A stretch of 39,734 nucleotides of DNA from a bacterium (GCA_021106915.1 JAIOTH010000019.1:1-39734); one strand, 5' to 3'; shown: positions 30,990 through 39,228, counted from the first letter of the stretch. Made by a program: numbers and translations. Notes: generated from the sequence alone by a model not told the origin.

Positions 30990-31862
30990 ATGTTTAAGAA
31001 TAGAAAAAAAATATTTTTTGGATTAGCAATATTTATTTTAATACTTTTTTTATTAAGTACTTTGGATTTATATATTTCTAAAAAAGATATTTTTTGTACG
31101 AAATATTTAATTAGTGCTTTTCATTTGCCAATTGTCAAGGTTAATAATGAATTGATTAATTCCAGTGATTATTTTCAAGCTTGGAGAAATTATCGAAAGT
31201 CTTTTTTAAAGCCTTTAGGGAAGAATAATAAAAATTATAAATATTTAGTAATAGATACCATTATTAGGGAAAATTTATTAAAACAAATTGCTGATGACTT
31301 AGAGATAAATTGGCAGGATCAAGAGTTCGAGGACTTTAAGAAAAATTTTTATAGAAAGTATATTGGTGAAGAAAATTTTAATAATTTAAAAAGTGATACT
31401 AATTGGCAAGAAAGTTATTTTTGTCATTATGTTATTCGTCCTTTATTTTTAAGATTTAAGGTCGATGAAAAATTAATAGCTGATGAATTGAATCGAGAAA
31501 AAAAGAAAGAAATAGAAGAGATTTATGAAAAAATTATTGATCAACCAAATTTGTTCGATGAATATTCTCAGACTTATCAAGATCCAGATTTAATTTCTAC
31601 AGGAACAATTGGTTGGATTCCTTATCAAAATTTGCCAGATAATTTGAGAAATAAAATATTAAATTATCAAATAGGGGATTTTAGTCCAATTTTGAAAAGT
31701 TTATCAGGTTATCATATTTATAAGTTAACTGGTAAAATAAAAGATGAAAAGAATGGGGATTTTTATTATCAATTACGACAGATATTTTTGCCTATTAAAA
31801 ATTTTGAAAGTTATTTTCAGGGTTATATTCAAGAAAGTAATATTAAAGTTTATTTAAAATAA
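30990..31862 (+). CDS. Parvulin-type (PpiC/PrsA-like) peptidyl-prolyl isomerase
   Basis: 290 residues. An N-terminal membrane anchor (about 8-28) is followed by a SurA/PrsA-like helical chaperone region (VNNELINSSDYFQAWRNYRK ... YLVIDTIIRENLLKQIADDL). The C-terminal PpiC rotamase domain is at about 175-265 (EEIYEKII...LFDEYSQTYQDPD, GTIGWIPYQNLPDNLRNKIL, IGDFSPILKSLSGYHIYKL). It would assist folding of exported proteins at the outer face of the membrane. This fits an organism exporting large Cys-rich proteins, though no direct link is visible. Confidence 0.9.
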   Translation: MFKNRKKIFFGLAIFILILFLLSTLDLYISKKDIFCTKYLISAFHLPIVKVNNELINSSDYFQAWRNYRKSFLKPLGKNNKNYKYLVIDTIIRENLLKQIADDLEINWQDQEFEDFKKNFYRKYIGEENFNNLKSDTNWQESYFCHYVIRPLFLRFKVDEKLIADELNREKKKEIEEIYEKIIDQPNLFDEYSQTYQDPDLISTGTIGWIPYQNLPDNLRNKILNYQIGDFSPILKSLSGYHIYKLTGKIKDEKNGDFYYQLRQIFLPIKNFESYFQGYIQESNIKVYLK

Positions 31863-31873
31863 ATATAAAAATG

Positions 31874-32013
31874 ATGTCATTCTGAACCATGTCATCCTGA
31901 GCTTGACTCAGGATCTCAATTCATTCAGGATCTCAAAGATTCCGGATCAAGTCCGGAATGACAACAGGCATCGCTAACACTGGGGCAGACTCTCAAATCC
32001 GGAATGACAACAT
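31874..32013. repeat. Family B palindromes with composite tail
   Basis: CATCCTGAGCTTGACTCAGG and GATTCCGGATCAAGTCCGGAA palindromes, then the inverted composite tail (CGCTAACACTGGGGCAGACT). It fills the gap between the parvulin gene and ftsE. Confidence 0.8.
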
Positions 32014-32071
32014 TATTTCAATCAAGCTCATAATAATGTAAGTAAGTTTAGAATTAAAACAAAAATAAAAA

Positions 32072-32752
32072 ATGATTAATTTATCTAATGTCTCAAAATT
32101 TTATAAGCCTAATGTTTGGGCTCTTAATAAAGTTTCTTTAAATATTAATCCTGGAGAATTTGTTTCTATTGTTGGGCAAAGTGGAACTGGTAAAAGCACT
32201 TTAGCTAAGATTTTATTTGCCGAAGAAGCTCCTACGGAAGGTAAAGTAGAAATTGGTGGCTGGGATATAACTAATATAGGTTTAAGCGAAATTCCTTATT
32301 TAAGAAGGCAAATTGGTTTTGTTTTCCAGGATTTTAGATTATTGAAAAGGAAGAATATTTATGAAAATATTAGTTTTGCCATGGAAACTTGTGGAATTGA
32401 TTCAGAGCAGATAAATAAAGTTGTTCCTCAAATTTTAAAAATAGTTGGTTTGCAGAATAAAGTTGATCGTTATCCTCATCAATTATCTGGTGGAGAACAA
32501 CAGAGGACGGCTATTGCCCGAGCTTTGGTTCATCAACCGAAATTATTGATAGCTGATGAGCCTACGGGAAATTTAGATTCTATTAATTCTAGAGAGATTA
32601 TAGATTTACTATTAAGAATTAACAAATTAAACACCACAATAATTTTAGTCACTCATAATAGAGATGTAGTCAATAATTTAAATAAAAGAGTAGTGACTTT
32701 AGATGATGGAAAAATTATTAGTGATCAAAAAAATGGAAGATATATACTTTGA
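32072..32752 (+). CDS. ftsE: Cell division ATP-binding protein FtsE
   Basis: 226 residues. ABC ATPase with Walker A GQSGTGKST (about 35-43), Q-loop FVFQDFRLL, signature LSGGEQQRTAIARA, Walker B LLIADEPTGNLD and H-loop VTHNRD. The N-terminal INLSNVSKFY and FQDFRLL are typical of FtsE. Pairs with FtsX to control murein hydrolases during division. Ends in TGA, showing that TGA is a stop in this genome. Confidence 0.95.
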   Translation: MINLSNVSKFYKPNVWALNKVSLNINPGEFVSIVGQSGTGKSTLAKILFAEEAPTEGKVEIGGWDITNIGLSEIPYLRRQIGFVFQDFRLLKRKNIYENISFAMETCGIDSEQINKVVPQILKIVGLQNKVDRYPHQLSGGEQQRTAIARALVHQPKLLIADEPTGNLDSINSREIIDLLLRINKLNTTIILVTHNRDVVNNLNKRVVTLDDGKIISDQKNGRYIL

Positions 32753-32886
32753 TTTTTTTAGAAAATCAAAGGAATTATTAATTTTTTAATTTTAAATTTT
32801 AATTGAAGTCATTCACTTTTGACTGGGGGATTAAAAATTTATCATTAAATTAAAATTTAAAATTAGGAATTTAAAATTTATATACT

Positions 32887-33816
32887 ATGTTTACAACATT
32901 TTTAAGAATTATAAAATTTGCAGGGCAGAGTTTTGCTCGAAATATTTGGTTATCAGTAATTAATATTACAATTTTAGTTTTGACTCTTTTAACAATTAAT
33001 TTTTTAATAATTTTTAATCTTTTAACTACTGGAGCAGTTGATATTATTAAAGATAAGGTAGATGTTAGTGTTTATTTTAAAGAAAATGTTGCTGATGAAC
33101 AAATTCAAGAAGTTCAGAGTAAGATTTTAGATTCTCTATACATTGATGATGTTCAATATATTTCACCAGAACAGGCTTTGAAGGATTTTAAGGCTAAACA
33201 TGAATCAGATCAGGATATTTTACAGGCCGTCACTGAGCTAGAAAGAGAAAAAGAGGCGGTTTTTTTACCTAGTATTAGAATTAAGGCTCAAAATATATCC
33301 TTATATGGGGATATTTTGAAGGAATTAAAAGAGAGTCAGTATAGTAATTTATTTGAAATAGACGAGGCTCAATTTCGAGATTATGCCACTATTACCGAAA
33401 AAATTAATACTATTTCTAATAGAGTGGAAATGGTTGGTTACATAGTATCTTTGATATTTTTAATTATTGCTTTTATGATGGTTTATAATACCATTAAAGT
33501 AGCTATTTATACTCATCAAGAAGAAATATCAATTATGAAATTAGTAGGAGCTACCAATAATTTTATTAAGAGTCCTTTTATAGTAGAAATAATTTTTTAT
33601 AATATTATTGCTTTGTTGATAGTTGTGATTTTATTTTATTTATCGATGTCATTTGTTCAACCAATGTTGAATAAATTATTTGCTGGTTATTCGGTTAGTG
33701 TTTTAGATTATTATAATTCAAAATTTTTATTAATATTTTTAGGACAATTTATTTTTACAGTTTTATTTTCAGTATCAACTAGTTTGATGGCTATGAAAAA
33801 ATATTTAAAAATATAG
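32887..33816 (+). CDS. ftsX: Cell division protein FtsX (permease-like)
   Basis: 309 residues. Four transmembrane helices (about 22-47, 185-207, 232-256, 278-300) with a large extracytoplasmic loop after the first (VDVSVYFKENVADEQIQE ... ISPEQALKDFKAKH). The FtsX core IKVAIYTHQEEISIMKLVGA is present. Works with FtsE, whose gene lies 134 bases upstream; the gap holds only AT-rich repeats. In other bacteria FtsEX activates LytM/M23 or NlpC/P60 hydrolases; the LysM/M23 protein at 17078 is a possible partner (inference). Confidence 0.95.
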   Translation: MFTTFLRIIKFAGQSFARNIWLSVINITILVLTLLTINFLIIFNLLTTGAVDIIKDKVDVSVYFKENVADEQIQEVQSKILDSLYIDDVQYISPEQALKDFKAKHESDQDILQAVTELEREKEAVFLPSIRIKAQNISLYGDILKELKESQYSNLFEIDEAQFRDYATITEKINTISNRVEMVGYIVSLIFLIIAFMMVYNTIKVAIYTHQEEISIMKLVGATNNFIKSPFIVEIIFYNIIALLIVVILFYLSMSFVQPMLNKLFAGYSVSVLDYYNSKFLLIFLGQFIFTVLFSVSTSLMAMKKYLKI

Positions 33817-33858
33817 TAACAATTTTTAAGCTGTAAAATAATTATATATTTTTAAACA

Positions 33859-33889
33859 AAAAAATCGCTATTTTAATGTAGCGATTTTT
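33859..33889. terminator. Bidirectional terminator between ftsX and rpmA
   Basis: AAAAATCGCTA, loop TTTTAATG, TAGCGATTTTT, with A/T runs on both sides serving both convergent genes. Confidence 0.9.
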
Positions 33890-33911
33890 ATATTGAGCTT
33901 ATTATCTAAGC

Positions 33912-34202
33912 CTAAGAAGTCTTTTTTTCTGTTTCAATACTAACAATATTTCTAGGTTTAAGTTTACCATCAAATCTTTTTACTTTTTTAGTAGAAAATT
34001 TAACTATTCCAGGTTTAGTTGATAACAAAGTATCATCACCGCCTCTTTTAACATTTAAACCAGGGTAATATTTAGTACCTCTTTGTCTGACTATTACTTG
34101 ACCTTGATTTATTCTTTGTCCATTTTGAGCTTTAATTCCAAGTCTTTTACCTTGAGAATCTCGACCCAGCGAGGTAGATCCACCAGCTTTTTTATGTGAC
34201 AT
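33912..34202 (-). CDS. rpmA: 50S ribosomal protein bL27
   Basis: 96 residues. It opens MSHKKAGGSTSLGRDSQGKR (usually AHKKGGGSS.NGRDS), then RLGIKAQNGQ, VIVRQRGTKYYPGLNVKRGG and GIVKFSTKK, all bL27 landmarks. bL27 lies near the peptidyl transferase centre. The short MSHKK start needs no N-terminal prepeptide processing, unlike in Firmicutes. The usual neighbour rplU (bL21) is not here. It has its own promoter and is the only sizeable minus-strand gene in the right part. Confidence 0.96.
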   Translation of the reverse strand: MSHKKAGGSTSLGRDSQGKRLGIKAQNGQRINQGQVIVRQRGTKYYPGLNVKRGGDDTLLSTKPGIVKFSTKKVKRFDGKLKPRNIVSIETEKKTS

Positions 34203-34252
34203 AAGTTTTATTTAATATTAAATAGCTCGTTTGAATGAGCCATATAAATAAA

Positions 34253-34280
34253 AGTATAACAAGATTGGTAATATTGTCAA
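34253..34280 (-). promoter_or_regulatory. rpmA promoter
   Basis: On the minus strand TTGACA (34280-34275), 16-base spacer, TATACT (34258-34253). The leader can form a GCTCGTT/AATGAGC hairpin (about 34224-34240). The family D solo repeat begins at the next base, 34281. Confidence 0.75.
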
Positions 34281-34358
34281 TAGACTTCTTCGGAAATTCG
34301 TTTTTACTACAAATTCTTATTTATCACTACAGTTTCGTTAAATTTTATAAAATATTTT
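34281..34358. repeat. Family D element, solo half copy
   Basis: Begins TAGACTTCTTCGGAAATTCG and ends AAATTTTATAAAATATTTT. It matches the right arm of 30805-30981 (read on its minus strand) at most positions. The opposite arm is missing. Confidence 0.75.
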
Positions 34359-34401
34359 AATAATTTTTATTTATTATCAAAGATAAAGTGTTATTTTTTT
34401 G

Positions 34402-34430
34402 TTGACAAAAATGATAATAGTTTGTAAGTT
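34402..34430 (+). promoter_or_regulatory. Likely promoter of the 97-residue membrane protein gene
   Basis: TTGACA (34402-34407), 17-base spacer, TAAGTT (34425-34430, a weak -10). AGGAGG stands shortly before the ATG at 34460. Confidence 0.5.
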
Positions 34431-34459
34431 TAGAATAAATAAATCATTAAGGAGGAATT

Positions 34460-34753
34460 ATGATTATGGTAATTATTTGTACAGGTATTTTTATAGAGAG
34501 CTTGATGATAATTTTAGCAGAAGCGAACGGTACAATGTATTCGGTGGATAAAAGATGGGAATTTATAGGTAAAATGATGTCAACAATCAAGGGAAATATA
34601 ATTACTAGTTTGATTGTTATGTTAATTATCTCAGGTATATTCTTTTTTTTCCGTCAAAATAAAGATGCTTTGATGCTTTATTATGGGTCATTAGCATTGT
34701 ATGTATTGGTAAAATTTTTTGTTATTTCTTTTGGTAGAACTTTTCGCATTTAA
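34460..34753 (+). CDS. Small three-span membrane protein, unknown
   Basis: 97 residues. Hydrophobic helices at about 3-19, 48-63 and 72-90, separated by a polar segment (EANGTMYSVDKRWEFIGKMM). It has one of the few good Shine-Dalgarno sites here (AAGGAGGAATT before ATG) and its own promoter, so it is probably well expressed. No family recognised. The lipoprotein gene follows 67 bases later, also with a strong ribosome site. Confidence 0.65.
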   Translation: MIMVIICTGIFIESLMIILAEANGTMYSVDKRWEFIGKMMSTIKGNIITSLIVMLIISGIFFFFRQNKDALMLYYGSLALYVLVKFFVISFGRTFRI

Positions 34754-34820
34754 TTTATGACAAAGTTGTTTATTGAGAGTGTTTTATTTTTAGTATTAAA
34801 GTATCTAAGAGGAGGAAACA

Positions 34821-35357
34821 ATGAAAAATATTTTATTTGTAGCTATAATAGCTATTTTGGGAGCCTGTTCTCATAATATTGCTACGGAATGGGAGTGTCA
34901 GGATTTTGAAAATGACATCAGCGATTCGAAGGACATTAAAAAAATATTTAATAGTGATACTTTAGCGGTAGAATGTTTAGGGATTACTTATTATCATAGA
35001 ACTCTTTCTAAAAGCAGGAAAGCTTTTAATTTTACAGTTAATGATAAGCTTTATGTAGCTGTAATTATTGAAGAAGATCAAGTTTTTCAGGCTAAGGAAA
35101 TAGGTTTGCATCATATTGCAGCTTTATTAAAGTATCCCAAATATGAACCTGGAAATATGAGTTTTTTGAAAAAGAATATTATAGCTGGTCGTATTGGTTA
35201 CTACGACTACAATCTGGTATTTACTGGAATCAATAATTCTTTTGATAAATATTATGATCGTATTATTTGGTATGAAAGTACTAAACATTATGAAACAGAA
35301 AAGAAGCTGAAAAAGCTTCAAAAAAAATTAGATAAAAAAAATAAAAAAGACCCTTAA
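34821..35357 (+). CDS. Small lipoprotein, unknown function
   Basis: 178 residues. The N-terminus MKNILFVAIIAILGACSHNI has a textbook lipobox LGAC (Cys16). The mature part contains ECQDFE, a central region rich in Tyr (TYYHRTLSKSRKAFNFTV, IIAGRIGYYDYNLVFTGI) and a strongly basic Lys tail (KKLKKLQKKLDKKNKKDP). Expected to be anchored on the outer face of the membrane. Shine-Dalgarno GAGGAGG lies before the ATG. The stop codon is inside the terminator stem. Confidence 0.7.
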   Translation: MKNILFVAIIAILGACSHNIATEWECQDFENDISDSKDIKKIFNSDTLAVECLGITYYHRTLSKSRKAFNFTVNDKLYVAVIIEEDQVFQAKEIGLHHIAALLKYPKYEPGNMSFLKKNIIAGRIGYYDYNLVFTGINNSFDKYYDRIIWYESTKHYETEKKLKKLQKKLDKKNKKDP

Positions 35358-35380
35358 TTGCAAGGGTCTTTTCTTTTTTA
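35345..35380 (+). terminator. Rho-independent terminator overlapping the lipoprotein stop
   Basis: AAAAGACCCTT, loop AATTGC, AAGGGTCTTTT followed by a T-rich run. The TAA 35355-35357 lies at the top of the stem. The gap 35381-35586 is AT-rich with short ATTTAAAATTTAAAATTA repeats and no gene seen. Confidence 0.92.
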
Positions 35381-35586
35381 TTTTTTTTTGACCAAATCCA
35401 GTTTAAATGCTATTATAAGGGAGTTATAGAGCATATTTCTATTCGTTTTTTTGTATTTTTTATGCAAATTGATAATATATTTAATATGGTAAAATAAAAA
35501 TTTGAAATTAAATCATTAAATTGAAATTAAAAATTGTGTCATTAATTTAAAATTTAAAATTAAACATTAAATATTCATATATATAT

Positions 35587-35973
35587 ATGTATTCTAAAGA
35601 AGTATTAGAACATTTTAAAAATCCCCGTAATCAGGGTCAAATTGATAATCCAGATGTCATAGGGCAAGTTGGTAATCCAGTTTGTGGAGATGTCATGAAA
35701 ATTTATTTAAAAATAAATCAGAATTCAAAGGATATTAATAAATCTAAAATTGAAGATATTAAATTTGAGACCTTGGGTTGTGCAGCCGCAATTGCTTGTT
35801 CTTCAGTTGTCACTGAAAATACCAAAGGAAAAACTTTGGAAGCAGCTTTAAAAATAAACAAGGATTTAATTTTAAAAAAATTAGGTGGTTTACCTTTACC
35901 AAAAGTTCATTGTTCAATGTTAGCTTTAGAGGGTTTAGAAAAAGCTATTAAAGAATATTTAGCAAAACATTAA
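35587..35973 (+). CDS. Fe-S cluster scaffold, IscU/NifU N-terminal type
   Basis: 128 residues. MYSKEVLEHFKNPRNQGQ and NPVCGDVMKIYLKI are standard IscU/SufU openings. The three cluster-binding Cys are seen in NPVCGD, ACSSVV and HCSML, and the acidic ligand Asp follows the first Cys (CGD). It assembles Fe-S clusters with sulfur from the desulfurase encoded at 36523. SufU rather than IscU affiliation is not decided here. Followed by an Nfu-type gene after 68 bases. Confidence 0.93.
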   Translation: MYSKEVLEHFKNPRNQGQIDNPDVIGQVGNPVCGDVMKIYLKINQNSKDINKSKIEDIKFETLGCAAAIACSSVVTENTKGKTLEAALKINKDLILKKLGGLPLPKVHCSMLALEGLEKAIKEYLAKH

Positions 35974-36041
35974 AACACGATATAGTGAGAATTAATAAAA
36001 TAGATTGTTACTAAAAACTAACAATTAAAAACTAATAATAT

Positions 36042-36305
36042 ATGATTAAATTAGATAAATCCCCACAACTTAGGGGTAAGTGTGGGGATAAAAAAATTGA
36101 AGATAAATTGAAAGAAATTAGAAAAGTTTTAGAGGGTGATGGTGGAGGTTTAGAGGTTATTAAATATGATGAGAAAACCAATATTTTACAAATAAAATTA
36201 TTAGGTATGTGCCAAGGATGTCCAATGGCTGAAGTGACAGTCAAGGATTTTATTGAAAAAGAGCTACAAAAAATAGAACCTAAGATTAAAGTAGAGAAAG
36301 TTTAA
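36042..36305 (+). CDS. Nfu/NifU C-terminal-type Fe-S protein
   Basis: 87 residues. The conserved CxxC (GMCQGCPMAEVTVKDFIE) and the IRKVLEGDGGGLEVIKYDE strand are typical of Nfu domains, which carry Fe-S clusters to target proteins. Residues 6-16 (DKSPQLRGKCG) are encoded by a perfect-stem palindrome at 36059-36089 and are not part of the family, so they look like an in-frame insertion near the N-terminus. Without it the protein would begin like ordinary Nfu domains. Confidence 0.9.
   Translation: MIKLDKSPQLRGKCGDKKIEDKLKEIRKVLEGDGGGLEVIKYDEKTNILQIKLLGMCQGCPMAEVTVKDFIEKELQKIEPKIKVEKV
36059..36089. repeat. Palindromic element inserted in frame in the Nfu gene
   Basis: ATCCCCACA ... TGTGGGGAT is a perfect 9-bp stem with an inner TTAGGGG-containing loop. 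Similar in style to the CCCC/GGGG palindromes at 10032-10140. Confidence 0.7.
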
Positions 36306-36331
36306 GGCAGTATTTAGCGTATTTACCTTGA

Positions 36332-36475
36332 ATCATATCATCCTGAAGATGTCATTCCGGACTCGATCCGGAATCTCAATTTCAATGTTAGTGGTACTAG
36401 AGATCCTGAGTCGAGCTCAGGATGACAGAATATATCACTAACGCTGAGGTAGACCCTCAAGCCCGGAATGACAAA
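36332..36475. repeat. Family B palindromes with composite tail
   Basis: GTCATTCCGGACTCGATCCGG and GATCCTGAGTCGAGCTCAGG palindromes, then the inverted tail TCACTAACGCTGAGGTAGAC ending in CCCGGAATGACA. Confidence 0.8.
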
Positions 36476-36481
36476 TAAATA

Positions 36482-36522
36482 ATTAGTATATTAGTATCAA
36501 ATTATTAGTATCATTAGTATAT
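36482..36522. repeat. AT-rich dispersed repeat, family A, before the desulfurase gene
   Basis: ATTAGTATATTAGTATC ... ATTAGTATCATTAGTATAT ends at the ATG at 36523. Confidence 0.7.
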
Positions 36523-37686
36523 ATGAAACAAATTTATTTCGACAATGCAGCGACAACGCCAGTAGATAAAGAAGTGTTAAAGGCCATGGAGCCTTATTTT
36601 TTAGTTGAATTTGGTAATGCTTCCTCTATTCATAATTTTGGTCAACGAGCAGAGGCTGCTATTTTAAAATCTAAAGATATTATTGCTGATTTTTTAAAGT
36701 GCCAGGCTCAGGAAATTATTTTTACCTCGGGTGCTACAGAGAGTAATAATACAGTTTTAAAAAGTGTTTTTGTTGATTTCAAAGGGCATCTAATAACAAC
36801 TTTATTTGAACATCCTGCTATTTTAGAAACCGCTAAATATTTATCTCAAAACGGAGTAGATGTTACATTTATTAAGCCAGAAAAAAATGGTTTAATAGAT
36901 TCGCAAAAAGTCCTTAAAGCAATTAAAAAAGAGACTCGTTTAATTTCTATAATGTATGTTAATAATGAAATTGGTACCATTCAACCGATTGGTAAAATTG
37001 GTAAAGAATTAGTAGAAATTAATAAAAAAAGAGAAAATCCAGTTTTATTTCACACAGATGCGGTGCAAGCTATGTATTTTTTACCAATGCAAATAGATCG
37101 TTTGAGGGTCGATTTTATGTCAATTTCTGGTCATAAAATTTATGGTCCCAAGGGAATGGGTCTTTTATATATTAAAGATGGTCTTAAATTAAAACCTTTA
37201 TTGCATGGTGGTCATCAGGAAAATGGTGCTCGGGCTGGAACTTATAATGTTCCTGGAATTGTTGGTTTAGGTAAGGCCGTGGAACTCTTATCAAAAGCAG
37301 AACATCAAAAAGAGTTAATTAGAATTGAAAAATTAGGCAATTATTTAATAGAGAAAGTTATGGAATTGGAAGGAGTGTCTTTGAATGGTGATCCTCAAAA
37401 TAAATTACCTTATAACTCTAATTTTTTATTTAAGAATGTAGAGGGAGAATCTTTGTTATTGAAGTTAGATTTGGCGGGTATTGCTTGCTCTACTGGCTCA
37501 GCTTGTGCTTCTGGTTCTTTAAGTGCCTCTCATGTTTTATTGGCGATTGGTATTCCACATGAAGAAGCTCATGGATCATTAAGAATTAGTCTGGGAAAAA
37601 TGAATGATAAAAGCGATATTGATTATTTTTTAGAAATATTATCAAAGTCACTTACTGAATTAAGATCATTTTCACCTTTTAAATAA
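36523..37686 (+). CDS. Cysteine desulfurase (NifS/IscS family)
   Basis: 387 residues. PLP-dependent enzyme that takes sulfur from cysteine and passes it to the IscU-like scaffold. IYFDNAATTPVD, TSGATESNN, HTDAVQA, the PLP lysine in SISGHKIYGPKG, and the catalytic Cys loop IACSTGSACASGS with SLRISLGK are all present. The persulfide loop is of group I length (NifS/IscS). The gene lies next to the scaffold and Nfu genes but is cut off from them by a block of repeats. The 123-residue membrane gene begins at the next base after its stop. Confidence 0.95.
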   Translation: MKQIYFDNAATTPVDKEVLKAMEPYFLVEFGNASSIHNFGQRAEAAILKSKDIIADFLKCQAQEIIFTSGATESNNTVLKSVFVDFKGHLITTLFEHPAILETAKYLSQNGVDVTFIKPEKNGLIDSQKVLKAIKKETRLISIMYVNNEIGTIQPIGKIGKELVEINKKRENPVLFHTDAVQAMYFLPMQIDRLRVDFMSISGHKIYGPKGMGLLYIKDGLKLKPLLHGGHQENGARAGTYNVPGIVGLGKAVELLSKAEHQKELIRIEKLGNYLIEKVMELEGVSLNGDPQNKLPYNSNFLFKNVEGESLLLKLDLAGIACSTGSACASGSLSASHVLLAIGIPHEEAHGSLRISLGKMNDKSDIDYFLEILSKSLTELRSFSPFK

Positions 37687-38058
37687 ATGAGCAATTTTTT
37701 AGATTCATTAAAAATTTTTTTTAGAAAGAGAGTTGTTTTTTGGTCTTTGATTGTGGCGTTAGTTTTAAATTCTTATCTTTGGTATTTAATTCGTAATTTT
37801 ATAGATTTTAATCGAGATTTTCATATTTTGCATTATAATGCTTATTTTGGAATAGATTATATTGCTCCAGCTCAACAATTTATTTACTTACCATTTTTAG
37901 CTCTGGGAATCTATTTAATTAATTTGTTATTTGCTTTTATTTACTATCATTACAGTAAAGGATCCTGGATTTTTTCTTATATTTTTTTAGCAGTCGGAAT
38001 TTTTATCAATATTGAATTAATAATTTATTTAATAAAAATAATCGGTATAGAATATTAA
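37687..38058 (+). CDS. Three-span membrane protein, unknown
   Basis: 123 residues. Hydrophobic helices at about 18-36, 64-88 and 93-118. A short loop (RNFIDFNRDFHILHYNAYFG) follows the first. ATG directly follows the desulfurase stop (zero spacing), pointing to co-translation. No family named; composition and position look coding. A link to Fe-S metabolism is not implied by anything in the sequence. Confidence 0.65.
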   Translation: MSNFLDSLKIFFRKRVVFWSLIVALVLNSYLWYLIRNFIDFNRDFHILHYNAYFGIDYIAPAQQFIYLPFLALGIYLINLLFAFIYYHYSKGSWIFSYIFLAVGIFINIELIIYLIKIIGIEY

Positions 38059-38084
38059 ACATTAATTTAATATTTAGATTTTAT

Positions 38085-38137
38085 TACCTGCCTGCATACC
38101 TACATTTCATTTCGGTATGTAAACTGGTAGGCAGGGA
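38085..38137. repeat. 53-base hairpin element, second copy
   Basis: Nearly identical to 9071-9124 over the CATACCTACATTTCATTTC core, with arms CCTGCCTG / GGTAGGCAGG. Confidence 0.75.
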
Positions 38138-38173
38138 TATTAGAATTTATTTATTAGAAATTTATTTAAAAAT

Positions 38174-39220
38174 ATGTCCCCAGAAATATTAAAAATATTT
38201 ATTTTAACAGCTTTTTCAACTTTTATAGCTTTTGGGATTACACCTATGCTTATTAATTTTTTATATAAGCATAAATTAGGAAAGCAAATTAGAACTGAAA
38301 GTAAGGCACCAGTTTTTTTTAATTTACATAAGAAAAAAGAGGGTACGCCAACTATGGGCGGAATTATAATTTGGGCGACATTATTAATAGTGATGATAAT
38401 TACTTATTTATTGAATATTATTTTTCCAGGGACTTATTTAGCAATTTTAAACTTTTTTTCTAGATCGCAAACTTTACTTCCTTTAGGAGCTTTAGTAGCT
38501 TCAGCTTTAGCAGGTCTTTTAGATGATTATTTGGGAGTTAAAAGAATAGGTAAAAATGGTGGAGGATTAAGTATTGTTCAGAGATTATTAATTTACATTG
38601 GCATATCTTTAATTGGTGCTTTATGGTTCTATTTTAAATTAGATTGGGATATTTTACATGTTCCTTTTGTAGGTAATTTTAATATTGGTTGGTTGATTAT
38701 TCCAATTTTTACTTTAGTCGTCACTTCGGTTTCTTTTAGTGTTAATGAAACAGATGGTTTAGATGGCTTGGCTGGAGGATTGCTTTTAATTTCTTTTGCA
38801 GCTTTTGGTACAATTTCTTTTTTACAAGGTCGTTATGATCTAGCAGTTTTTTGTAGTGTAATAGTGGGTGCTTTAGTAACTTTTTTATGGTTTAATATTC
38901 CGCCAGCTCGTTTTTTTATGGGTGATACTGGTTCAATGAGTCTAGGAGTCACTTTGGGAGTGATTGCTATGTTAACTAATACGCTTTTATATTTACCTTT
39001 AATTGCTGGTATATTTTTATTAGAATCTTTATCAGTGGTAGTTCAATTAAGTTATAAGAAATTGAATAATGGTCGAAAGTTATTTAGGTCTACGCCGATT
39101 CATCATCATTTTGAGGCTATTGGTTGGTCAGAGCCAAAAATTGTAATGCGAGCTTGGCTTTTAGGTGGTATTGCCTCTGTAATAACTTTAATTATTTATT
39201 TATTTGATAAGGGAATTTAA
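38174..39220 (+). CDS. mraY: Phospho-N-acetylmuramoyl-pentapeptide-transferase MraY
   Basis: 348 residues, about ten transmembrane helices. It transfers phospho-MurNAc-pentapeptide to undecaprenyl phosphate, making lipid I at the inner membrane face. GTPTMGGIIIWA, ALAGLLDDYLGVKR (DD motif), SFSVNETDGLDGLAGG, FFMGDTGSMSLG and TPIHHHFEAIGW are all present. Together with murD downstream this is the start of a murein precursor (dcw-type) cluster. No Shine-Dalgarno. Confidence 0.95.
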   Translation: MSPEILKIFILTAFSTFIAFGITPMLINFLYKHKLGKQIRTESKAPVFFNLHKKKEGTPTMGGIIIWATLLIVMIITYLLNIIFPGTYLAILNFFSRSQTLLPLGALVASALAGLLDDYLGVKRIGKNGGGLSIVQRLLIYIGISLIGALWFYFKLDWDILHVPFVGNFNIGWLIIPIFTLVVTSVSFSVNETDGLDGLAGGLLLISFAAFGTISFLQGRYDLAVFCSVIVGALVTFLWFNIPPARFFMGDTGSMSLGVTLGVIAMLTNTLLYLPLIAGIFLLESLSVVVQLSYKKLNNGRKLFRSTPIHHHFEAIGWSEPKIVMRAWLLGGIASVITLIIYLFDKGI

Positions 39221-39228
39221 TTAGTTAG

